From Mucilaginibacter sp. OK283 (GTDB taxonomy: Bacteria > Bacteroidota > Bacteroidia > Sphingobacteriales > Sphingobacteriaceae): a stretch of 64,000 bases of DNA. The stretch is from assembly GCF_900110415.1 (NCBI RefSeq), contig NZ_FODR01000002.1:668251-732250 (forward strand), in the 5' to 3' direction. The translations under genes and the position numbers were made by a program. The notes beneath the pieces were generated by a model. The model searched no databases. It was not told where the DNA came from and worked only from the letters and a program-made list of their open reading frames with translations. Shown piece after piece: positions 18,633-27,354 of this stretch (position 1 is its first letter; each line of letters begins with the position of its first letter).

Positions 18633-19202
18633 CTACTCTCCTTCAAATACCCTTATCGTTTTCAGATACCTGCTATCATAATACGGGCTGAAAGGGGTTT
18701 CGGTAACACATTTAGCTTTGCCTGATGTGGAATGGATAAATACCATAGGCTGGCCGGGCTTTACAATTAAAATACCCATGTGCCCCGGTACACGGTCGGT
18801 ACTGTCGGTGCCGGTGAACAGCACAAGATCGCCGGTTTTGGCCTGGCTTAGCGGAATCTGGTTGTGTACATGGTCAAAATCCATCGACCGGCGGGGCACT
18901 GCTATCTTAAAATGGTTAAACACATAAGTTATAAATCCCGAACAATCAAACCCCTGCGCCGGATCGGTAGATGCGTATAGATAGGGGATACCCCGCAGAC
19001 TTTGAGCAAATGCAACCAGGCTATCGGGGTTTATGCCTGCTGTGTTTATCCTGGTAACAAATTCCGCGCTATCCGGAGTCGGCGGCGGCAGGGTATCACT
19101 ACGCAGTAACGTTTGCCCGTTAATTACCACCGCCTCGTGGCTGCAGCCCTGGCAACCGCTAAATGTCAATAAGATAAGGAGATACAGAGGAATGGCATGC
19201 AT
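18633..19202 (-). CDS. NlpC/P60-family cell-wall hydrolase, lipoprotein
   Basis: From ATG 19202 the product (189 residues) starts with a lipoprotein signal peptide ending LTFSGC, so the mature protein should be lipid-anchored. The C-terminal domain is NlpC/P60: catalytic Cys in GFDCSGFITYVF, His in RVPGHMGILI and a third polar residue in VFIHSTSG. Such enzymes cleave peptide stems of peptidoglycan (gamma-D-Glu to diamino acid bond). The upstream start at 19241 would place charged residues ahead of the signal and is less likely. Confidence 0.88.
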   Translation of the reverse strand: MHAIPLYLLILLTFSGCQGCSHEAVVINGQTLLRSDTLPPPTPDSAEFVTRINTAGINPDSLVAFAQSLRGIPYLYASTDPAQGFDCSGFITYVFNHFKIAVPRRSMDFDHVHNQIPLSQAKTGDLVLFTGTDSTDRVPGHMGILIVKPGQPMVFIHSTSGKAKCVTETPFSPYYDSRYLKTIRVFEGE

Positions 19203-19392
19203 GTAAAGTATACATGAATGCTGCGCAATTGTTTTGGGCAATCATTGATATCATGAAGTCAATGGCAAGTATCAGGCTTTTTGAGCGTTCTGACAAATTG
19301 CGGCGGTTTTGGCGCCAGTTGGCATCAAAATGCATTGCTTTGATATTTTTAATTATACCAACATATTATTGAAAATAAATATGCCGGTTTGC

Positions 19393-19423
19393 ATTGATAA
19401 AGTATTTACATATATTAACTTTA
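19393..19423 (+). promoter_or_regulatory. Promoter candidate for the TNT toxin gene
   Basis: ATTG (19393-19396), 19-bp spacer and TAACTTTA (19416-19423), one mismatch from TAnnTTTG; ATG is 30 bp further on. Confidence 0.4.
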
Positions 19424-19452
19424 GCTAATTAATAAACCAAATATCTTGTCCT

Positions 19453-20094
19453 ATGAAAACAATAAGAATACTGCTGTTGGCAGTACTGCTGCCTTTTGTT
19501 GTGGATGCGCAAACGGGGCACACCAAAAACACACACAAACACACAGTTGGTTCAGGAAGAGAACATCAAAAAAATGACAGCCTTGTACGGGGTGTTTCGT
19601 ACAGTGTTTTTGTTGCTTCTGTTGCCGATTTTGCCGACAGTACCAAAAAGCAACTTGCCAAAACTGCCTGGCAACTTTGGAAGCACGAAAAATGGGCCGA
19701 ATTAGAGCAATTTTTTAGCACAAACAACCTTAATGGTGGCTGGCCCCCAAACCGTGGCGCCCTGTCGTTAAAAATGATTACCCTGCAGGCCGGCTTGTTG
19801 GTTGACCGCTATGGCGGTTACTACGATGCCGACAGTGTTTTCCAGGACAAGGGCACCTTTGTATCATTTGTTGGTGTGCCGTTTCCGCAACGCGCTTTGC
19901 CCGATAAAACCTTACAATCGCCTTACAGGGTTTATAAAATTGTAAAACCCATTGCCGGTGTTAAAAAAGGACAGATCATCCCCTGGTTTAATAAGCCCGG
20001 TTTAGGTATCCAGTTTGAATTACCATATAATATCAACGATTTGAAAAAAGGCGGGTATATTGCCGAGCAAAAAGATAAAGAAAGCCCCAAATGA
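19453..20094 (+). CDS. Exported TNT-domain protein (predicted NAD(P)+ glycohydrolase toxin)
   Basis: The 213-residue protein has a Sec signal peptide (ILLLAVLLPFVVDAQ) and, from about residue 90, the pattern of the tuberculosis necrotizing toxin (TNT) domain: GGWPPNRG (96-102), LVDRYGG (116-122), PFPQRALP (143-150), PYRVYKIVKP (157-166) and IPWFNKPGLGIQFEL (176-190). The Gln in GIQFEL corresponds by motif to the catalytic Gln of TNT, and the DRYG and QRALP motifs are the usual partners. TNT enzymes hydrolyse NAD+ and kill the recipient cell. Unlike most, this one is short, with no LXG, RHS or other delivery domain, only a signal peptide. It overlaps by 4 bp (ATGA) the next gene, which is then the likely immunity protein. 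Confidence 0.8.
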   Translation: MKTIRILLLAVLLPFVVDAQTGHTKNTHKHTVGSGREHQKNDSLVRGVSYSVFVASVADFADSTKKQLAKTAWQLWKHEKWAELEQFFSTNNLNGGWPPNRGALSLKMITLQAGLLVDRYGGYYDADSVFQDKGTFVSFVGVPFPQRALPDKTLQSPYRVYKIVKPIAGVKKGQIIPWFNKPGLGIQFELPYNINDLKKGGYIAEQKDKESPK

Positions 20095-20450
20095 TAATCA
20101 ACTATAAAAAGGCAAAGTCACTCATATTTGATGGCCCCGAACAGGAGATACTGCACAAATCATTCGATTTGAGCCGTGAAACCGCCTTGGGCATAACCAT
20201 AAAACTGGATGACTTTGCCAATAATACACTTGAAGACCTGCGAGAAGTTATCAGCAGCGCCGACTTTGAATTCATTGTAAAAACCGGGGCATTTGTTAGC
20301 GATGGCGGTTTCCTGAATTTATATAAGGGTAGCAATAACCTTAGGCTGTATTACAACAAAAAAGGTAATACTATAATTGTTTTTGCCTACGGCGAATTTC
20401 AACCGGCCCGTTATATGCTTTACCTGGAAGGCTTTTGGACAATAGCTTAG
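20091..20450 (+). CDS. Probable immunity protein for the TNT toxin
   Basis: A 119-residue acidic protein without signal peptide. It mixes helix (ETALGITIKLDDFANNTL, EDLREVISSADFEF) and strand (NLRLYYNKKGNTIIVFAYGE) segments. I do not recognise a domain. The assignment rests on context: it starts inside the stop region of the TNT gene (ATGA overlap), is of the size typical of immunity proteins, and no other gene follows on the strand. If it protects the cytoplasmic NAD pool it would stay in the cytosol while the toxin is exported. Confidence 0.55.
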   Translation: MIINYKKAKSLIFDGPEQEILHKSFDLSRETALGITIKLDDFANNTLEDLREVISSADFEFIVKTGAFVSDGGFLNLYKGSNNLRLYYNKKGNTIIVFAYGEFQPARYMLYLEGFWTIA

Positions 20451-20508
20451 CTATGCACCTAAGGCAGATCTAAAAAAATCCTGATACTTGCGACTTGATA
20501 CCTTTGTA

Positions 20509-20555
20509 AAATAGCCAACTTGCGTTTTGGATAACAAATCACAAGTCGGCTATTT
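20509..20555. terminator. Hairpin after the TNT/immunity pair
   Basis: Arms 20509-20522 and 20542-20555 pair over 14 bases with one mismatch (aaatagccaacttg against caagtcggctattt). No long T-tract follows, so a terminator role is uncertain; it sits between two convergent genes. Confidence 0.45.
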
Positions 20556-20649
20556 GCGGTTAAACTGCACAAGGCTTACAAAAGGAAAACTAATTTGTAA
20601 TGTAAACCGCTAAAGTTGTTAACTATGCAGCCTTTTGCGGCGCCTTGGT

Positions 20650-21201
20650 TTAAAACTGAATGGTAAGCGTTGGATCCCACCAAAAGTAGCCGAATAATAC
20701 CGGCTCTGCCTGGTCCCTCGTGTGGCGGTAAAGTGCAAAACTGATACTGTAATTTTCTGTTCCGCTTTTAAGGATGGTTGCGCTGTTAAACCAGTAATTC
20801 TGTAACGAAAACGTGATAGGGAATGTGGTTCTGTCAGTTGGCAAAATGCCTGTCCTGGCAAAAACATTAAAATCAACTGCGCTGAATACATCATCGCTGC
20901 TGTCATATCTTGCAATTTTGTAAATGGCTACAGCGGTGTCAAAATTGCCATTTTCAGATACCGCGTACCAGCGAACAACATCGCCGGTAACGGCTTTTAC
21001 GTTAAGGTCTGCCGTACCTTCAGATTGTGGAGTAAATACATTGCCCCTGGTGGCTACCATGTACATATAATTATGCGCCAGGCCGGTTGGGCTGTCTGCA
21101 TTAGTACTTGGTGTAGGGTTATCGGCTATAATAGCTTCGGTATCGATAACTATCTGGATATAAACGATTTCATTGGAATCGCTTGCTGGTGAAATTGCCA
21201 T
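20650..21201 (-). CDS. AidA/PixA-family inclusion-body-type protein
   Basis: A 183-residue protein without signal peptide. It starts with VYIQIVIDTEAIIADNPTP, then LAHNYMYMVATRGNV, then GTADLNVKAVTGDVVRWYAVS, the layout of the AidA/PixA family (IxIxIDtexI, a second strand and a GDxIRWR-like motif). PixA forms inclusion bodies in Xenorhabdus and AidA is quorum-regulated in Ralstonia; molecular function is not settled. No partner genes. Confidence comes from the ordered motifs, not from a database search. Confidence 0.65.
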   Translation of the reverse strand: MAISPASDSNEIVYIQIVIDTEAIIADNPTPSTNADSPTGLAHNYMYMVATRGNVFTPQSEGTADLNVKAVTGDVVRWYAVSENGNFDTAVAIYKIARYDSSDDVFSAVDFNVFARTGILPTDRTTFPITFSLQNYWFNSATILKSGTENYSISFALYRHTRDQAEPVLFGYFWWDPTLTIQF

Positions 21202-21540
21202 AAGTAGTAAATTTAAAAGTTAAATAATGGTCTCTACTCTTTAAAAGGATTTTCGAGTTAACTCCTGCTTTTGGGGCGTATGACCGAAGCTTCTTAACCG
21301 GTATCATATGCCCCTATTGCGATACAAATATTGCTCGGAACCAGAAATTAGGGAAGAGTAGAAATACCGAAAAAAATAAATAAGTATTTATACGCAGAAA
21401 ATGGGCGTTTGCGAAAAAAATGTATATTATTATATTAATTATTAAAACAATATACTTAACTTAACCTTAGTTAATTTGACCAGCCTTTAAAGCCATTAAC
21501 TATTAAGCTACGCATCACAAACCTTGTAAATCAATTTATT
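21202..21540. other. Divergent intergenic region, 339 bp
   Basis: No supportable gene. The right half is AT-rich (a run near 21360-21470) and probably holds the promoters of the AidA/PixA gene (minus) and of signalling cassette 1 (plus). No clear -33/-7 pair could be fixed. Confidence 0.4.
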
Positions 21541-22098
21541 ATGCAACAACAACCCTTTGGCAATTTTACCAGATTGCTCCACTATGTACTTATTTTTTTT
21601 GTATTTTTATTTGTAACAGCCTGTAAGCCGCCGGCAGGCGGGGGCATTAAGTTTGCTTCGTTAAAATATACTTCGGGGCAGGTTACCCATTGGCTCGATT
21701 CGGCCAAGACCAATAACTTCGTTTTTCAATTTTACACACCGGCTGCTGATAATGAAAAGCGGCCTTACCAGCTTATCTCGTACATTATTGATACGGCCGG
21801 GAAGTATTTAAATGCTGCCAGCCCCGATACATTATCATTGGCAAAAGATAGTTTAACCACGCTAAGCGGTAAGGCCATCTTGGGCAACTCCTATATCTCC
21901 AAAAAAACCATCCTCGATATGTTAAAAGATTCCGGCGGAAAAAAACGGGACTTTGACTATCTTCTTTTAACCCCAATAATACTGCCGTCCAATCAGCATG
22001 TAGTGTACCAGGTTCAAATTATAAAAGGAGAGGTTGTTTTAAAATGCGGCACCGGCGATGTAAATTCAAACCCTTCGCCGCCGGCCACTATGCAATAA
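21541..22098 (+). CDS. Lipoprotein of signalling cassette 1, unknown function
   Basis: A 185-residue protein with a lipoprotein signal (LIFFVFLFVTAC, Cys at about 28). The rest is mixed alpha/beta with ISKKTILDMLKDSGGKKRDF and LTPIILPSNQHVVYQVQII near the end. It is not recognised. It is the first gene of a plus-strand cluster with a multi-TM protein, a histidine kinase and a response regulator, and could be the extracytoplasmic sensor or ligand binder. The second cassette has a different small protein (28849-29298) in the same position; a weak resemblance between the two in the 'II..LL.....GG....F' region is noted but not convincing. Confidence 0.6.
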   Translation: MQQQPFGNFTRLLHYVLIFFVFLFVTACKPPAGGGIKFASLKYTSGQVTHWLDSAKTNNFVFQFYTPAADNEKRPYQLISYIIDTAGKYLNAASPDTLSLAKDSLTTLSGKAILGNSYISKKTILDMLKDSGGKKRDFDYLLLTPIILPSNQHVVYQVQIIKGEVVLKCGTGDVNSNPSPPATMQ

Positions 22099-22112
22099 AA
22101 CATATAAAGGCT

Positions 22113-22778
22113 GTGCAAAATATTCTTAAAAACGTTCTCGATTGGTCGGAGGTTTGGGCATTGCTCATACCTTTGACTTTTCTTTACATCCGCAAAAAAC
22201 AACCGGCCTTTAATAAGCCTGTGGTAATATATGTTTGGATGGCACTGATACTAAATATAGCTATCGACCTAACCTGGAAATTCAGGACAAAACTACCCGT
22301 TCAATTTCAATCGAATAATTATCTGTATAATATCCATTCCATAGTAAGGCTTGGGTTGTTCAGTTCTTATTTTATCCGGCTTAAGCAACCGTTTCTTACC
22401 GCAACAAAAAAGGTTATTCAGCTTGTTTTTGCAGGGTTTGTAATTGTAAACTTCAGCATTTATCAACATTTTTTTGACTACTGGCATTTTAGCAGCCTGC
22501 TGTTATCGGTTGAGGCCGCGCTGTTGTTGTTTTACTGTATTCAATATTATTTATTCAGGATAAACGATGACGAGGAAATAAGTAAAAAACAGCCCGATTT
22601 ATGGATTGTTACCGGCCTGGGGATTTATGTAACGGTAAATTTTTTCATATTCCTGCTGTATAACAAACTCGCTATACACCTGCAAAATTTTGCGGTAAGC
22701 TTATGGAATATCCATAATATCACCTTTATCATCTTCTGTGTTTTTATAGCAAAAGCGTTTTATGAGTCAGAATTATAA
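22113..22778 (+). CDS. Multi-TM membrane protein of signalling cassette 1
   Basis: A membrane protein with about six helices (LLIPLTFLYI, VVIYVWMALILNIAIDL, HSIVRLGLFSSYFI, VIQLVFAGFVIVNFSI, SLLLSVEAALLLFYCI, YVTVNFFIFLLYN, NITFIIFCVFIAKAF). It aligns with the protein of cassette 2 (28125-28856), including the N-terminal VQ.xL and LIPLT words. That alignment favours a GTG start at 22113; an ATG at 22044 would overlap the lipoprotein gene by 55 bp and add an unrelated leader. It overlaps the histidine-kinase gene by 17 bp. Likely a membrane sensor or a membrane partner of the kinase. Confidence 0.7.
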   Translation: MQNILKNVLDWSEVWALLIPLTFLYIRKKQPAFNKPVVIYVWMALILNIAIDLTWKFRTKLPVQFQSNNYLYNIHSIVRLGLFSSYFIRLKQPFLTATKKVIQLVFAGFVIVNFSIYQHFFDYWHFSSLLLSVEAALLLFYCIQYYLFRINDDEEISKKQPDLWIVTGLGIYVTVNFFIFLLYNKLAIHLQNFAVSLWNIHNITFIIFCVFIAKAFYESEL

Positions 22779-23571
22779 AGAAATAAAGCTTTTTTTGTTT
22801 ATGGGAATAGCAGTGATGCTTTTTCTGTTTGCGAGCGTTTTATTGATTTTTATATTTTTTCAGCGAAAGAAATTTCAATACCAAAAAAACATTCAACGTT
22901 TACGCGAAAATCAGCAAAACCAATTAATTGAAGCAGCAGTGCGCAGCGAGGAAGTGGTACGGCACCGGATTGCCGAGGATTTGCATGACGAGGTTGGGGC
23001 AATATTATCGTCGTCAAAACTGCATTTCCAGGGGATAAAAATTAACGTTTTCGACAAAAAAAACAACGAGCTTTATGAAAAAGCCAAAGAGTTACTGGAC
23101 GAAGCCATTAAACAGGTAAGGGATATCTCACATAACCTTCACTCGGGGATATTGAAAGAATTGGGCCTGAATACCGCAATCCAGCACTTTGCCGAAAAGG
23201 TAATCCATAACAGCAATATTATACAGGTTACAACTGCATTGGCCGAATCCTATACAGCGCCAACAACCGAAAATGACATCAGTATTTACCGGATATTTCA
23301 GGAACTGGTAAATAACATCATTAAATACGCCAACGCCAAAAAACTGCATATCAGCTCGGTTTATGAAAACCACGCTTTAAGGCTAACCATTTTTCACGAT
23401 GGTAACGGGCTAACCCAGAAGCAGTATGAAGAGTTACGCTTTAAAAAAAACGGACTTGGCTTAAAGAACATACAAAGCCGTATAATTTTGATAAAGGGCC
23501 AGCTCTCGTTTTCGCAGGTAGCCGGGGGGTATTGTATTGATATATATGTAAAAGACAACCTGAATTCCTGA
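22762..23571 (+). CDS. NarL-type sensor histidine kinase (HisKA_3), cassette 1
   Basis: A 269-residue kinase with one N-terminal membrane helix (about 10-33), a short coiled segment, a HisKA_3 phospho-acceptor motif RHRIAEDLHDEVGAIL (His75, followed by Asp76-Glu77) and a HATPase_c domain with N-box ELVNNIIKYANA, HDGNGL and NGLGLKNIQSRI. There is no periplasmic sensor domain, so signal input probably comes from the multi-TM protein whose gene overlaps it. The acidic residues after His75 needed for catalysis are intact. It is followed after 59 bp by its LuxR-type regulator. Confidence 0.9.
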   Translation: MSQNYKEIKLFLFMGIAVMLFLFASVLLIFIFFQRKKFQYQKNIQRLRENQQNQLIEAAVRSEEVVRHRIAEDLHDEVGAILSSSKLHFQGIKINVFDKKNNELYEKAKELLDEAIKQVRDISHNLHSGILKELGLNTAIQHFAEKVIHNSNIIQVTTALAESYTAPTTENDISIYRIFQELVNNIIKYANAKKLHISSVYENHALRLTIFHDGNGLTQKQYEELRFKKNGLGLKNIQSRIILIKGQLSFSQVAGGYCIDIYVKDNLNS

Positions 23572-23630
23572 AGCAATAAGCAACATTGGCAAATATTTTT
23601 ATCCGATACACCATCTAATGAGTACAAACT

Positions 23631-24284
23631 ATGAAGCCCGATAAAATAAAAATAGCGATAGCAGACGACTATACTATATTCAGAGACGGTTTAAAAGTTG
23701 GCCTGGCCCAGCATAACGATTTTGAAGTAACCATGGAAGCCAGCAACGGCCAGGATTTAATAGAAGGGATGGAGAAAGAATTGCCGGATGTTATTATTAT
23801 GGATTTAAAAATGCCGGTAATGGATGGCATAGAAGCCACCAAACTGATTAAAAAGAGATTTGGATCGGTTAAAATTTTGGTGGTAACCATGTACGATGAC
23901 GATAAATTTATCATCCATTTAATGGAGATTGGCGCAAACGGATACTTATTAAAAAATGCCGACTCAGACGAAATTGGTAAGGCAATTTATGCCGTACATG
24001 AAAATGGCTACTATTTTAATGATATAGTAAGCAAGGCCCTCCTGAAAAAATTAGTGATAAAAGGTAATCTGAAGCCCTCGTTTAATCAAAACATTGAATT
24101 TACCGAACGTGAGCAGGAAGTTTTAAAACTGATATGTGAAGAAAAAACAGCTACCGAAATGGGCAAACAACTTTTCCTCAGCCCGCGCTCTATAGAGGGG
24201 ATCAGGATAAGGCTGATTGAAAAAGTAGGTGTTCGGAATACCGCCGGCCTGGTAATGTTTGCGGTAAAAAACGGGATAATATAA
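23631..24284 (+). CDS. NarL/LuxR-type response regulator, cassette 1
   Basis: A 217-residue regulator: receiver domain with phospho-acceptor Asp in VIIMDLKMPVMDG, Thr in VVTMYD, Lys in LLKNADSDE, then a GerE/LuxR helix-turn-helix (TEREQEVLKLICEEKTATEM, LSPRSIEGIRIRLIEKVGV). It is the cognate regulator of the upstream kinase and closes the cassette. Its paralogue in cassette 2 (26650-27330) shares layout and C-terminal ending (FAVKNGII against YAVQHGIV). Target genes unknown. Confidence 0.9.
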   Translation: MKPDKIKIAIADDYTIFRDGLKVGLAQHNDFEVTMEASNGQDLIEGMEKELPDVIIMDLKMPVMDGIEATKLIKKRFGSVKILVVTMYDDDKFIIHLMEIGANGYLLKNADSDEIGKAIYAVHENGYYFNDIVSKALLKKLVIKGNLKPSFNQNIEFTEREQEVLKLICEEKTATEMGKQLFLSPRSIEGIRIRLIEKVGVRNTAGLVMFAVKNGII

Positions 24285-24300
24285 ATGTGCTTTTACCGAA

Positions 24301-25596
24301 CTATAATGTGAAAAATAACGCCACTGCGGCAGCACCCATAATCACAAATGTTGACCATAACAGGGTTTTAGATAACCAGCCGCTTTTATACACGCCCATA
24401 ATTTTTTCACTGGCCGCTATGTTCACGATGAGGAACAGTAAAGGAACAGCTGACACGCCATTTATCACCGCGGTATACACCAGGGCCTTTACCGGGTCTA
24501 TCCCCACAAAATTTATAGCCAGGCCCACCAGTGTAGCAACGGTAATTACGCCATAAAACCCATAAGCTTTGCGGAATTTCAGGTTCAGGCTGGCACTCCA
24601 ATCAAAGGCTTCAGCCACCGCGTAAGCGGCCGAACCTGACAACACCGGCACTGCCAACAGCCCAAGCCCGATGATACCGACAGAAAATATGAGTTTGGCC
24701 AGGAAGCCGGCATGCGGAAATGAATGCACCAAAGGTTCCAGCGCTTTTGCAGCATCGGCCGCGTTTTTAATATCGGTTACGCCGCTGTTGTGTAAAACCG
24801 TGGCAGCCACCAGCAAAATACACCAGGTGGTAAACTCCGAAACGATCATACCGAAGGTGTTATCTTTACGCATGGCATGAATGTGCGGCCAGCCAATCCT
24901 GGGTTTGCCGTTGCGTACCAGCCCCTTGGCTTGTTCTTCCTCAACCTCCTGTGATGCCTCCCAAAAAAACATGTAAGGTGTAATGGTAGTTCCGAATACG
25001 CCGGTGATGATAAACAAAAAAGCAAAGCTAAACTCAAAATGCGGCACCAGGGTTGCCCGCAGTACCGTTGCCCAGGGCTGATGAACAATAAATACAGTTA
25101 TAGGATAGGCCAGCAGCGTAAGCGCCAGCCATTTCAATATCCTGGAATACAGCTTGTAAGTGGTAAAAATTTCCAGTAGTAGAATGCCCGTAGTAAATAA
25201 CAGCGTCAGTATGATAAAAGGTATAGGTATCAGCAACTGGGCGGCAGCGGCCATGGCGCCAATATCGGCGCCAATGTTAATGGTATTGGCTACCACTACC
25301 AGCCCTACAACCGCGTATAATACCTTACGGCTGTAATGTTCTTTCACCACAGCAGCTATGCCTTTGCCGGTAACCAGCCCAATACGTGCGCAGGCCTCCT
25401 GAACGGCGGTCATAAAGGGCAGCATATAAAGGGCCGTCCACAACTGGCCATAGCCAAATTGAGCGCCCGTTTGCGAATAGGTTGCTATGCCCGACGGGTC
25501 GTCGTCTGCCGCGCCGGTAGTTAAGCCCGGCCCAAGCAGGCTTAGCCATTTCAGAATTTTCCGCTTACGAAATTGGGGTTTGGGGTTGACAGACAT
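24301..25596 (-). CDS. Nramp-family divalent metal transporter
   Basis: A 431-residue inner-membrane protein with about 11 helices. The first helix has the metal site region GPGLTTGAADDDPSGIATYS, so the canonical DPGN is replaced by DPSG, and the sixth-helix region reads TTITPYMFFWEASQEVEEE rather than the canonical MPH motif. These differences place it in a divergent Nramp group common in bacteria, where the metal (Mn, Fe or Mg) is less certain. It is convergent with cassette 1 (16-bp gap) and lies between the two signalling cassettes, but there is no evidence it is their target. Confidence 0.8.
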   Translation of the reverse strand: MSVNPKPQFRKRKILKWLSLLGPGLTTGAADDDPSGIATYSQTGAQFGYGQLWTALYMLPFMTAVQEACARIGLVTGKGIAAVVKEHYSRKVLYAVVGLVVVANTINIGADIGAMAAAAQLLIPIPFIILTLLFTTGILLLEIFTTYKLYSRILKWLALTLLAYPITVFIVHQPWATVLRATLVPHFEFSFAFLFIITGVFGTTITPYMFFWEASQEVEEEQAKGLVRNGKPRIGWPHIHAMRKDNTFGMIVSEFTTWCILLVAATVLHNSGVTDIKNAADAAKALEPLVHSFPHAGFLAKLIFSVGIIGLGLLAVPVLSGSAAYAVAEAFDWSASLNLKFRKAYGFYGVITVATLVGLAINFVGIDPVKALVYTAVINGVSAVPLLFLIVNIAASEKIMGVYKSGWLSKTLLWSTFVIMGAAAVALFFTL

Positions 25597-25733
25597 ACCT
25601 GGTAGACGTTGAAATGAATAAGAGCAATAAGGTACGATATAAAGATTGAAAATTTTTCATCCTGAACAGTTTAACCATGGAATCATCTATGGGATGGCCG
25701 CTAATTTCGTCCCGCATCCAGAATGGAACCCGG

Positions 25734-26498
25734 TTACGCCCAAATATCGTTTGCGGCGGTAAGAATGATGGGCATACCGTTAGTTACCATAATAGTGTGC
25801 TCATGCTGGGCTACGTACCCGCCACGGTTTCCTGTTAAAGTCCAGCCATCTTCCTGCTGATCTGCATAGCTGGAGTGCGTGGCAATAAAAGTTTCAATGG
25901 CTACAATCGAATTTTTTTTGAACCGGGCGGAGTTATATCTGTCATAACAGTTCAGTATATCATGCGGTTCTTCATGTAAGCTTCGTCCTACGCCGTGCCC
26001 TGCAAGGTTCTTGATCACTTTATAACCAACTTGTTTGGCCTGCATTTCAATCAGCTTGCCGATGTCTGCAATTTTTACACCTCCTTTAATCTCACTGATT
26101 GCCTTTTTTAAAATTTGTTTTGAAACATCAACCAGCGGTTGCAGTCGGTTTAAATCGCGGCCAAGTATAAATGAGCCGCCGTTATCGGCCCAGAAACCAT
26201 TTAGCTCGGCAGACACATCGATATTGATCAGGTCGCCCTCATTCAAAATCCTGGCCTCGGTTGGAATACCATGCGCCACCTCGTTGTTCACGCTGATGCA
26301 GGTCCACCCCGGAAAACCATAGGTTAGCTTTGGTGCCGATTTAGCCCCCATTTGATTCAGGATATTACCTCCAAAATCATCCAGCTCCTTAGTCGACATA
26401 CCCGGTACCGCATGCTCTCGCATCTGCTTTAACGTTTCGGCAACGGCATTGCTCACTTGTTTCATCCCAAATAGTTCTTCCTCAGATGTGATTGACAT
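25734..26498 (-). CDS. map: Type I methionine aminopeptidase
   Basis: A 254-residue M24-family enzyme of usual type I length. The five metal ligands are visible: Asp in INIDVSAEL, Asp in FWADNGGSF, His in GHGVGRSLHEEPH, Glu in IVAIETFIAT, Glu in AQHEHTIMVT. The IETF in place of the usual IEP marks a divergent, possibly accessory copy. It removes N-terminal Met from nascent proteins. It does not sit in the ribosomal-protein operon where the main map gene of Bacteroidota usually lies, again hinting at a second copy. Confidence 0.85.
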   Translation of the reverse strand: MSITSEEELFGMKQVSNAVAETLKQMREHAVPGMSTKELDDFGGNILNQMGAKSAPKLTYGFPGWTCISVNNEVAHGIPTEARILNEGDLINIDVSAELNGFWADNGGSFILGRDLNRLQPLVDVSKQILKKAISEIKGGVKIADIGKLIEMQAKQVGYKVIKNLAGHGVGRSLHEEPHDILNCYDRYNSARFKKNSIVAIETFIATHSSYADQQEDGWTLTGNRGGYVAQHEHTIMVTNGMPIILTAANDIWA

Positions 26499-26649
26499 GG
26501 TATTCTTTTTTTGCTCAAATATAGGGGTTTTACAGGAAGGAAGGGGGCGTTTTGTGATCGGCAGGCGGCAAGGAGTTAAATTGAGTTATCCATTCCATGT
26601 AGTTGTTCAAGTTGTTCCCAGTAGCTTTCCCTGGAATTTGTGCCCCGAA

Positions 26650-27330
26650 TTATTTGTTTACAATCCCATGTTGTACAGCATACATGGCTAAACCTACCCG
26701 GCTTTTTACCCCTAATTTGCGGAAAAGATTATCGCGGTAACCATCTACTGTTTTGGGGCTGATATTCATTTTATCGGCTATCTGGAGGTAGGTAAGCTCT
26801 GTACAGGCAAGTTTAATAAGCGTTAATTCCACTTCTGTAAAAGTTGTTTTGTTTATTTGGGCGGCGTTAACCGTATTGGAGTTTTTATCGTTTAATTGTT
26901 TTGTAATAATGTCTGATACAAAACCCGAATAAAAATACCCTTTATTTACAATAGCTTCAAGGGCTCTGTTTATATCCTCTACTTCAATATCTTTTGATAA
27001 ATAGCCTTTTATCCCCAGGCGGAGCATTCTAAGCACGCCTTCTTCCTTTTCAAACATTGAAATTATTAAAACGGGTATATCCGGATAGCATTTGTTTAAC
27101 CACTCAACCGCTTCGTAACCATTCATGTCCGGCATGTCAATGTCCATCAATATGATGTCGGGTAATTCGGCAATATTTATTTTAGTTTTCAGATCTTCGC
27201 CGCTTTCGGCCTCAAATAAAATTTCATATTTGTTGCCTTTGTCCGCAAGAGTTATCAGTTTGATAATGCCTTTACGAAACAGGTTGTGATCGTCTACAAT
27301 AGCTAACTTGATTTTTTTGTCATACAACAT
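26650..27330 (-). CDS. NarL/LuxR-type response regulator, cassette 2
   Basis: A 226-residue regulator with receiver domain (acidic pocket VDDHN, phospho-acceptor Asp in IILMDIDMPDMNG, Ser in LIISMF, Lys in YLSKDIE) and LuxR-type helix-turn-helix (TEVELTLIKLACTELTYLQI, NISPKTVDGYRDNLFRKLGV). It lies 24 bp downstream of the cassette-2 kinase. Paralogous to the regulator at 23631-24284. Confidence 0.9.
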   Translation of the reverse strand: MLYDKKIKLAIVDDHNLFRKGIIKLITLADKGNKYEILFEAESGEDLKTKINIAELPDIILMDIDMPDMNGYEAVEWLNKCYPDIPVLIISMFEKEEGVLRMLRLGIKGYLSKDIEVEDINRALEAIVNKGYFYSGFVSDIITKQLNDKNSNTVNAAQINKTTFTEVELTLIKLACTELTYLQIADKMNISPKTVDGYRDNLFRKLGVKSRVGLAMYAVQHGIVNK

Positions 27331-27354
27331 CTGAAAAGGTTTATGGTAATAGGT

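Noticed and set aside
22044..22112. Extended start for the cassette-1 multi-TM protein
   Set aside because: Would overlap the lipoprotein gene by 55 bp and add residues with no counterpart in the paralogue; GTG 22113 aligns with it.
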